Shown one piece after another: positions 58,467 to 64,000 of a stretch of 64,000 bases of DNA. The notes under the pieces were generated by a model. It was not told the DNA's origin and ran no database searches. It was given only the letters and a program-made list of their open reading frames with translations. The translations under genes and the position numbers were made by a program. Numbering within the stretch: position 1 is the stretch's first letter; each line of letters starts with the position of its first letter. The DNA is from JBBPZA01 sp963797015 (GTDB lineage Bacteria; Actinomycetota; Thermoleophilia; Solirubrobacterales; Solirubrobacteraceae): assembly GCA_963797015.1 (NCBI GenBank), contig CAWCNV010000007.1:352703-416702 (forward strand). Direction: 5' to 3'.

Positions 58467-60644
58467 GTGGTGCAAAAGCTCGGCGTCGTCGCGTTGACCG
58501 CGTGCCTGGGATGTCTCGTGCTGGGCGCCGCGGGCGCGTCCGCCGACAGCGGCTCGCTGTTCTCCGGACCGGGGCAGCGCCCGGGTCCGACGATCCTGTA
58601 CGAGCGACCGACCACCGCGCCCCAGCTCACCAACACCGGCGTCTGGCGCGCCAAGCCGATCCTCGTCTCGGGCGCGAGCGCGTACCGCCGCGGCGAATTT
58701 CTCTACCAGGACTTCCTCTACGACGATCACGGCGCGCAGCTCACGCGCGACCCGAAGGACCCGCACGGCGCCGGCTCGCTGTTCTCGCCGCCCAACGGCA
58801 CCTACACCTATCCGACCGCGGCTGCGTACGCCGGCAACGCCGCGGACCTCGTCGAGCTGCGCGTGAAGCCGCTGGCCGACGCGACGGCGTTCCGCCTCAC
58901 GCTCAACACGCTCACCGACCCGCAGCTCACCGCTGCGACGATCGCCATCGGCGACTCTTCCGCTCCGCGCGCCATGCCGTTCGGGGCCAACACCTCCGCG
59001 CCCGCGCAGCTCTTCCTCACCTGGCACGGGAGCACCGCCGAGCTCACCGACGCCGCCACCGGCAGCAGCGTCAGCACGACAGTCGGCGTCACGGTCGACG
59101 GCAAGCGCCGGCAGGTGCAGCTGACCGTCCCGCACTCCGCGTGGGACCCCGGCCGCAGCACCGTGCGCCTCGCCGCCGCGGTGGGGTTGTGGGATCGCGC
59201 CAACAACCGCTACCTGCTGCCGAGCGCGTCCGCCACCGCCGACCGGCCCGGCGGCGCGGGGAGCGCGACCGGCCCGAGCGCCTTCTTCAACGTCGCCTTC
59301 CGCGCGGCCGAGCCCTTCCAGTCGGTGTCGGACACGAGCGCGCTGACCGATCCGGCGTGGTGGCGCGACCGCCTGCAGGGCGAGGCCCTCGCCTCCGGGA
59401 ACATCAGCCGCTTCTTCGCGCAGGTGGACTTCGACCGCCTCGCGCGCGGCGTCAACGACAACCTGCGCGGCCAGCCCGGCGGCGTGCCCTCGACCGGGAC
59501 GATGAACCGCATCCTCTCGAGCCGTTTCGAGACCGGCGCCGGCGGCGCCGACTTCAGCGACACGTGCCCGAACGCCGACGGCGGCTGCCGTGGCGAGCTG
59601 CGCGGTCGCCTCCAGCCCTACACGATCTACGTGCCGCCGGCCAAGCCCGCCGGCGGCCGCTACCAGCTCACGCTCCTGCTGCACTCGCTGACCGCCAACT
59701 ACAACCAGTTCTCGGCCACCAAGAACCAGACGCAGTTCGGCGACCGCGAGCCGTCCTCGATCGTCATCACGCCCGCGGGACGCGGCCCGGACGGCGGCTA
59801 CCGCGACATCGCGGGCGCGGACACCTTCGAGGTGTGGGCCGACGTCGCCGCCCGCTACAAGCTCGACCCACGCCGCACGACGGTCGCCGGCTACTCCATG
59901 GGCGGCTTCGGCACGTTCAAGTTCGCCGCCCAGTACCCGGATCTCTTCGCGCGCGCCCAGCCGACCGTCGGGGCGGCGGAGCCTCTCCAGACGCTGCCGT
60001 CGGTGCGCTGGGTGCCGTTCCTGATGTGGAACGCGCGAAAGGACGAGCTCGTCCCGCCCGCGTCGTTCGGGCCGGCGATCGACCGGCTCCAGCAGCTCGG
60101 CTATCGCGTCGAGCTCGACGAGTTCGAGCCCCTGTCGATCGCGTTGCCGGTGCCGACGCCCAACCACCTCATGCTGGCGGTCAATAACGACTTCGGGCCG
60201 GCGGCGGTGTTCCTCGACGCGGCGCGCGTCGTCCGCAACCCCCCGCGCGTGACCTTCGTGCGCAACACCGCGCTGGACTTCCCGAAGGCGGGGACGACAG
60301 CGGACCACGCGTACTGGCTGTCGCGCATCCGCCCGCGCGACAGCACGAAGTTCGCCACGATCGACGTCCGCTCGCGCGGGTTCGGCCTGGGAGACCCGAA
60401 GCCGACGAGCACCGCGGGCACGGGCGCGCTGCAGGGCGGCCTGTTCAGTCCGCGCCCGTACAGCTTCCGGCGCACCACGTGGGGAACGACGCCGCGCATC
60501 AAGAAGCGCAACCGGCTGACCATCACGGCGACCAACGTCAGCTCGATCAACATCGACGCCACTCGCGCGCGGGTCACCTGCGACGCGAAGCTGAAGATCG
60601 ACTCGGACGGCCCGCTCAAGGTCCGCCTGCGCAACTGCCCGTAG
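58467..60644 (+). CDS. large secreted esterase-like alpha/beta hydrolase
   Basis: A 725-residue exported protein. The signal peptide ends GAAGASADS (about residue 25). Residues 30-390 are an unassigned beta-rich region. Residues 390-590 contain an alpha/beta-hydrolase of the esterase/PHB-depolymerase-like type (TLLLHSLTANYNQFSATKNQ; VAGYSMGGFGTFKFAAQYPD with nucleophile GYSMGG; NHLMLAVNNDFG with the probable His). The C-terminal 110 residues are a basic beta domain with cysteines. GTG 58467 follows AGGAGGAGGGAG; GTG 58470 is equally possible. Substrate unknown. Confidence 0.75.
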   Translation: MVQKLGVVALTACLGCLVLGAAGASADSGSLFSGPGQRPGPTILYERPTTAPQLTNTGVWRAKPILVSGASAYRRGEFLYQDFLYDDHGAQLTRDPKDPHGAGSLFSPPNGTYTYPTAAAYAGNAADLVELRVKPLADATAFRLTLNTLTDPQLTAATIAIGDSSAPRAMPFGANTSAPAQLFLTWHGSTAELTDAATGSSVSTTVGVTVDGKRRQVQLTVPHSAWDPGRSTVRLAAAVGLWDRANNRYLLPSASATADRPGGAGSATGPSAFFNVAFRAAEPFQSVSDTSALTDPAWWRDRLQGEALASGNISRFFAQVDFDRLARGVNDNLRGQPGGVPSTGTMNRILSSRFETGAGGADFSDTCPNADGGCRGELRGRLQPYTIYVPPAKPAGGRYQLTLLLHSLTANYNQFSATKNQTQFGDREPSSIVITPAGRGPDGGYRDIAGADTFEVWADVAARYKLDPRRTTVAGYSMGGFGTFKFAAQYPDLFARAQPTVGAAEPLQTLPSVRWVPFLMWNARKDELVPPASFGPAIDRLQQLGYRVELDEFEPLSIALPVPTPNHLMLAVNNDFGPAAVFLDAARVVRNPPRVTFVRNTALDFPKAGTTADHAYWLSRIRPRDSTKFATIDVRSRGFGLGDPKPTSTAGTGALQGGLFSPRPYSFRRTTWGTTPRIKKRNRLTITATNVSSINIDATRARVTCDAKLKIDSDGPLKVRLRNCP

Positions 60645-60662
60645 CCGCGGCATCGGGTCGCT

Positions 60663-60668
60663 TAGCCT
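60663..60668 (+). promoter_or_regulatory. -10 hexamer TAGCCT of tRNA-Sec
   Basis: TAGCCT ends exactly 7 nt before the first base of the tRNA, predicting transcription from nucleotide 1 with no 5' leader. No good -35 is visible. Confidence 0.45.
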
Positions 60669-60675
60669 CCGACAC

Positions 60676-60768
60676 GGAGCGGCAGGGGTCTGGTGGCCCA
60701 TCCGGTCTTCAAAACCGGCAGGGCGTCGCAGCCCGGCGCTTGGAAGGTTCGATTCCTTCGCCGCTCCG
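60676..60768 (+). tRNA. selC: tRNA-Sec (anticodon UCA)
   Basis: A 93-nt selenocysteine tRNA. The acceptor stem is 8 bp (GGAGCGGC / GCCGCTCC) with discriminator G. The D stem is long with a 4-nt loop (GGGTC-TGGT-GGCCC). The anticodon arm is CCGGT-CTTCAAA-ACCGG, giving UCA. A long variable arm follows (GGGC/GCCC core). The T arm is GAAGG-TTCGATT-CCTTC. The 8+5 acceptor/T-stem geometry, long extra arm and UCA anticodon together define tRNA-Sec. CCA is not encoded. It reads UGA as selenocysteine with SelA, SelB and SelD, none of which is in this window. Confidence 0.94.
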
Positions 60769-60792
60769 ATTGCAGAGCGAAATCTGGGCTGC

Positions 60793-60813
60793 GCGCGACA
60801 ACTGGCGCGACAA
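60793..60813. repeat. direct repeats beside the attachment site
   Basis: GCGCGACAA occurs at 60793-60801 and 60805-60813, between the tRNA 3' end and the integrase stop. Arm-type or core-flanking integrase sites are typical in this position; this is inference. Confidence 0.5.
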
Positions 60814-61989
60814 TCAGCCGCCGGTCGCGCGGTCGAGGTAGGCGTCGAGCAGGCCGGCCGCTTCGGCCTCGTTGCCGGGCATCAGGTGGCCGTAGCGGTC
60901 GTAGGTGATCGTGATGTTCGCGTGGCCCATGTAGGTGCTGAGCGCCTTGGCGTTGACGCCGGCGGCGATCATCAGCGCTGGCGAAGGTGTGGCGGCATTC
61001 GTGGGGCGTGATCGGCTCGAGTCCGGCTGCCTTCCACGCCTCGTCGCGCGCGCGCGGCTCGAGCCGCTTCGAGCGCGGCGTCCGGTGCCGTGCGCCGAAC
61101 GACGAGGCCGCGCCCGCCGGTCCGCAGTCTGTGCGCGATCAGGTACTCGCGCAGCACGTCGGCGATCGGGACGGTCGCGCCGCCCTTGCGCGCGGCTTCG
61201 GCTCGATCGGTCCTTCGCGCGCATGTCCCACGAGCGCTCGCACGCGGATGACGCCGGCTTCGAGGTCGATGTCCTCCCAGCGCAGCGCCTGAGCTCGCCG
61301 CGGCGCAGGCCGGCGTAGAACGCGGTCGCCCAGAGCGCGCGGTCGTGCTCGGGCAGAGCGGCGAGCAGCTCGGCGGCCTCCTGCGGCGAGGCGATCCGGT
61401 CGCGACCGTCCGCGGACGGCGGGCAGCTCGAGGCCGTCGTACGGGTTGAGCGGCCAGCTCGCCGCGCTGCGACGGCGCGGCGGTAGATGGCGCGCAGCGG
61501 CAGGCGACGCGTGTGCCGGATCGTGGACGGGTCGAGTGCCGTCGGCGAGCAGCCGGTCGGCGAGGTCCTGCACGTCGACGCGGCGCAGGCTCGGAGAGCC
61601 GGCGTCGCCGAGCTCGGGGAGCACGCGCAGGCGGAGCGCCTTCTCGTAGCCGCGGAGGTCCACGGCTTGAACTCGTCGCCGGTAGCGGTTGCGGATCGTG
61701 CCGTCGCGCATCCCGGCGACGCAGCGCGTCTGCCGCGTCGCGGAGCGGTGGTCGTGCGTCGGCGCCCGCATCGTCCCGCGCCTCGAGCGCGGTCAGCGCG
61801 TCCCGCGCGCCACGCCTTCGCCGCGGCCAGCGACGGGAAGGTCTTGCGGATGCGCTTGGCGGCCCGGTTGGACCACACGGCGGCTTGGTAGGTGGGCGAA
61901 CAGTCGCAGCGTCCGCCGTCGCGCGCGCGACACGTCTTGCCGTGACGGATCGCGATGCCCTCGCTGGCCGTAGCCTTGGGCTTGCTCAT
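60814..61989 (-). pseudogene. tyrosine recombinase/integrase, multiply frameshifted
   Basis: A phage-type integrase of about 390 codons read through at least eight frame changes. ATG 61989 has GAGGAGG upstream. The start MSKPKATASEGIAIRHGKTC is followed by an N-terminal zinc-ribbon-like CRARDGGRCDC and the SAM-like core domain (RGYEKALRLRVLPELGDA). All catalytic elements survive: AFYAGLRRGELR (Arg), HECRHTFAS (HxxR), and GHANITITYDRYGH (His and Tyr). Since residues within each segment look unmutated, sequence indels or very recent inactivation are more likely than old decay. Confidence 0.8.
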
Positions 61990-62096
61990 GAGGGGTTCCT
62001 CCTCGTGGGCCATGCCGGGGGGCGTTGGCGCGCCGCCCCGGCGCTTTGTCGTGTCGGACGATCCTACGGGGTCTAGGGGTGAGCGGCTGCGACGGC

Positions 62097-62300
62097 TCAT
62101 GGCAGTACCCGCTCGGCGTTGTGCTCGACCCAGCGCTCGAGCTCGCGGACGCCCACCAGCCGAAGCTTGCCCTTGCGGATCAGCCGCAGGTCGGGCTGGA
62201 CGTGCTGCGCGAAGGCGGTGAGTGACATGCCGATGGCGGCGGCGGCCTCCTCGCGGGTGAGGGCGATTCGGGGGACGGGGGCGACGGGCTGGGTCTTCAT
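62097..62300 (-). CDS. excisionase-like helix-turn-helix protein
   Basis: A 67-residue MerR/AlpA-type HTH protein, intact. LTREEAAAAIGMSLTAFAQH is the HTH, followed by LRLIRKGKLRLVGVRELERW, the wing and final helix ending in the usual ELERWVE of HTH_17 proteins. Such proteins act as recombination directionality factors (Xis) or element regulators. It lies directly upstream of the integrase gene on the same strand (107-bp gap without other genes). Its upstream region carries the iteron-like repeats. Confidence 0.8.
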   Translation of the reverse strand: MKTQPVAPVPRIALTREEAAAAIGMSLTAFAQHVQPDLRLIRKGKLRLVGVRELERWVEHNAERVLP

Positions 62301-62315
62301 GCGGCACCACCCCCG

Positions 62316-62400
62316 GTGAACGCAGGTGAACGTTCTAACACGCGCGTACGCACGCGCACGCGCGTGGCCCTATAAGCACCTGCGTTCACTCGTTCACCTG
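62316..62400. promoter_or_regulatory. iteron-like inverted repeats flanking an alternating purine-pyrimidine tract
   Basis: GTGAACG occurs at 62316 and 62326, and its complement CGTTCAC at 62383 and 62391. They build two nested inverted repeats: a 13-bp pair (62316-62328 with 62377-62389) and a 10-bp pair (62323-62332 with 62391-62400). Between them, 62338-62366 is 29 bases of strict purine-pyrimidine alternation, capable of Z-DNA. It is a candidate operator or replication origin for the element. Confidence 0.65.
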
Positions 62401-62470
62401 CTCCCAGCCGGCCCGGGACCGTGTAGAAGGTCCACACGAGGCGACCGTCCGTCGCTCGGGCTGGTCGCCT

Positions 62471-63166
62471 TCACGCGCCCTGGGACCCTGGCCTCCGCCA
62501 GCCCACCCGCTCCATCTGCGCGGCGAGCGCAGCCGGTGAGTACAGGCCCCCAACCTCGCGTCTGACGTAGGAGCGGAACCAGCCGGTGCGCACGTAGCGG
62601 GTGCCCTCGCGATCCACGAGAACGGTCGAGCCCGCCGCGAGAGCGTGGGCAGTCGGCCGGTCGCCTGCATCCCACACGAGGTCCGCCGTCGCCAGCGCCG
62701 AGAAGGCGCGCCACCGTTCGGCCTGGGCACCCATGTCCACCTCTTGGGTGGGCGCCACGCGCAGATACTCGTAGCCAAACTCACGCGCGGCCTCGTCGGC
62801 GCTCGCGTCGCGGTGGTGGGTCGCGAGGCTGTAGATCATCGCGGCGATCTCCCCCGCATCGGGCCCTTTGAAGGTCCGGTAGATCCCCGTGAGCGTGACT
62901 AGCGCGGCCGAGAGGGTCGAGGGCTTGGCGATGTCCCCGAAGCGCTCAAACGTGACCTTGGCGCCGTCGGAGAGGATCAGGTCGACCGACGCTGAGGGCC
63001 CTCGCCCGAAGACCTTGGCAGCGGTGACCGCGAGCCCGACATCCCCGAGCCCGAGTGCCTCGGTCAGCCCCTCGGCGGAGTGTGAGCCCGTGCCGGCGGA
63101 GCGTTCACGGGACGGCGGCGGGTACTTCGGACCGATTCGCGATCTGCAATACCTCGGCGTCATCGA
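62471..63166 (-). CDS. element protein of unknown function, probably the C-terminal part of the primase-polymerase
   Basis: An open frame encoding about 231 residues. A good stretch begins GSHSAEGLTEALGLGDVGLA and runs through LILSDGAKVTFERFGDIAKP, LVTLTGIYRTFKGPDAGEIA, IYSLATHHRDASADEAAREF and YVRTGWFRSYVRREVGGLYS. I do not recognise the domain. The only ATG (63166) lies inside the primase 3' end, and no start precedes the conserved stretch. It therefore most likely continues the primase-polymerase protein across one more frameshift near 63128. Confidence 0.5.
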   Translation of the reverse strand, partial: SMTPRYCRSRIGPKYPPPSRERSAGTGSHSAEGLTEALGLGDVGLAVTAAKVFGRGPSASVDLILSDGAKVTFERFGDIAKPSTLSAALVTLTGIYRTFKGPDAGEIAAMIYSLATHHRDASADEAAREFGYEYLRVAPTQEVDMGAQAERWRAFSALATADLVWDAGDRPTAHALAAGSTVLVDREGTRYVRTGWFRSYVRREVGGLYSPAALAAQMERVGWRRPGSQGA

Positions 63167-63851
63167 GCGGTGGGCAGCAGCGCTCCTCGTTCTCGGCGCG
63201 CAGCGCGGCGACGATCGTTGCCTCGCTCGCGCGACGCCGGCGCATCGACCCCGCGAGACTCGCCAGCGTCGTGTTGCGCTGGCCCTCGGGGATCTCATCG
63301 GGGATCGGCGGTGCCTTGCCGTTGCGGCGCCGCCGCGCATGCGCTCCAGCAGCCACGCCGGGACCTCAGCGAGGCTGAGACTCGTCGGGCGCGAGATCCC
63401 ACGTCGTAGCGGCGCCCAGATGCGTGCACGCGCGGGGGCAAGACGGCGAATCCGCCATCGCCGCGCACGTCGAGGCCGGCGCCGATCCTCCGACGCTGCA
63501 CGGCAGCGCGCCTCCGGGGGCGCGGAAGTAGATGTGTTCGCCTCCCCCGCCGGTCTTCGCTCGGGCCGTCACGGGGAGCTCGCCGTGCTCGCGCTCGAGC
63601 TCGTGGATCGCGTCGCGGCCCCCGGTCGTCGATGTCGAGCACGATCGCGCCGGACGCCGAGCCGGTCGCCAGCCCGATCCCCGCCGCCGGATTGGCTTCC
63701 CACCACCTGGCGATGTCGGCGGGGTCGGTGCTCGCGTCTTGAGGTGCCCGCGCGGCGTGAGCGGCGTCTTGTCGGGCCGCGTCGGGAACACGGGCCAGCC
63801 GCGCTCGGCGTACCCGGCAGCGTGGTCGTGCATCGACGGCGGCCGGCTCAC
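63105..63851 (-). pseudogene. bifunctional DNA primase/polymerase (Prim-Pol with PriCT_1), frameshifted
   Basis: A replication protein of an integrated element. The N-terminal Prim-Pol domain (HAAGYAERGWPVFPTRPDKT) continues in another frame with ARWWEANPAAGIGLATGSAS and the metal-binding LDIDDRG, returns for TARAKTGGGGEHIYFRAPGG, and shifts again for GAGLDVRGDGGFAVLPP. The PriCT_1 domain is EGQRNTTLASLAGSMRRRRA through DDAEVLQIANRS. At least five frame changes occur. GTG 63851 or ATG 63833 starts it. Conserved motifs persist, as in the integrase. Confidence 0.75.
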
Positions 63852-63895
63852 GACTTGCCCTTCTGTGCAGGCGCGAGCGATCGCGGCCGTGCCGC

Positions 63896-64000
63896 TCACG
63901 CCGGCCTCCCCGCGATCTGCTGCCAGCCGGTTAGCGGGGGTTCACCGGCCGGCTCAGGGCTGCAAGTCGCCGCTGTCGCCCGATCCCGACGAGGCCCGCA
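63896..64000 (-). CDS. 3' end of an unidentified element gene (partial)
   Basis: About 34 codons at the right edge, ending GEPPLTGWQQIAGRPA. The stop overlaps a GTG (63899) in frame with the primase gene, suggesting coupling. It is too short to identify, and the frame is uncertain given the indels nearby. Confidence 0.35.
   Translation of the reverse strand, partial: CGPRRDRATAATCSPEPAGEPPLTGWQQIAGRPA

Larger units (their letters stand above)
60769..64000. mobile_element. left end of an integrative element inserted at tRNA-Sec
   Basis: Directly after the tRNA-Sec 3' end come a tyrosine integrase (stop 45 bp from the tRNA), an excisionase-like HTH gene, an iteron-like control region and a primase-polymerase gene, all on the minus strand. 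This is the standard order of an actinobacterial integrated plasmid or phage-satellite-like element. The right end and the att duplicate (expected copy of the tRNA 3' end) lie outside the window. No conjugation or capsid gene is visible in the part present. Confidence 0.82.

Noticed and set aside
62326..62565. Plus-strand ORF of 79 codons in the element
   Set aside because: It starts within the repeat region, has Pro/Ser/Arg-rich composition and overlaps the minus-strand frame ending at 62471.

Overview
This is a very GC-rich chromosomal segment from an actinobacterium, most likely class Thermoleophilia (Solirubrobacterales-like). That placement is inferred from gene content: a PafB-PafC fusion regulator, F420/FMN split-barrel and luciferase-like oxidoreductases, a DUF2342 metalloprotease, lhr close to nei2, a PAC2 protein, frequent GTG starts, and secreted proteins with a basic beta-rich C-terminal domain. 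No rRNA is present to confirm it.

Layout: 1-1211, left-running end of an Mrp-type Na+/H+ antiporter operon. 1238-9342, thioesterase, flippase-like membrane protein, hydrolase, DHA2 exporter, SDR, a YhaM-like exoribonuclease and a secreted protein. 9456-13467, PafBC fusion, split-barrel protein and secreted phosphodiesterase. 13550-16501, rmlA-rmlD-rmlB (dTDP-rhamnose). 16540-21965, lipoprotein, TetR-udgB-GNAT operon and secreted GH35 beta-galactosidase. 22062-30170, lhr, MMPL exporter, nei2 and a GDPD-like gene. 30140-33880, Crp/Fnr, NUDIX, ASCH and P450. 33877-37254, repeat-bearing cupin and divergent MarR, then groESL under two CIRCE operators. 37639-42461, orphan AbiEi/DUF559 protein, methyltransferase, Vgb-like propeller and citrate synthase. 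42475-51260, MFS remnant, amidase, F420/FMN proteins, ferredoxin, lipase, Mrp ATPase, a basic coiled-coil protein and the DUF2342 protease. 51300-60644, inositol phosphatase, split-barrel protein/UvrD-nuclease/methyltransferase operon, PAC2, a second YhaM and a secreted esterase. 60676-60768, a selenocysteine tRNA. 60769-64000, the left end of an integrated element (tyrosine integrase, excisionase-like HTH, primase-polymerase) that runs off the window.

DNA repair is a recurring theme (PafBC, UdgB, Lhr, Nei2, UvrD-nuclease), as is flavin/F420 redox chemistry. Reading upstream regions, a TAnnnT hexamer lies exactly 6-7 nt before the start codon of at least 13 genes and before the tRNA-Sec 5' end. 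This indicates widespread leaderless transcription, and I used it to choose several starts. Some divergent genes appear to share one interlocked -10 element.

In the terminal element the integrase and primase-polymerase genes change frame many times while their catalytic motifs survive. This looks like sequence indels or very recent inactivation; the other 60 kb shows no such disruption, apart from one short MFS transporter remnant.
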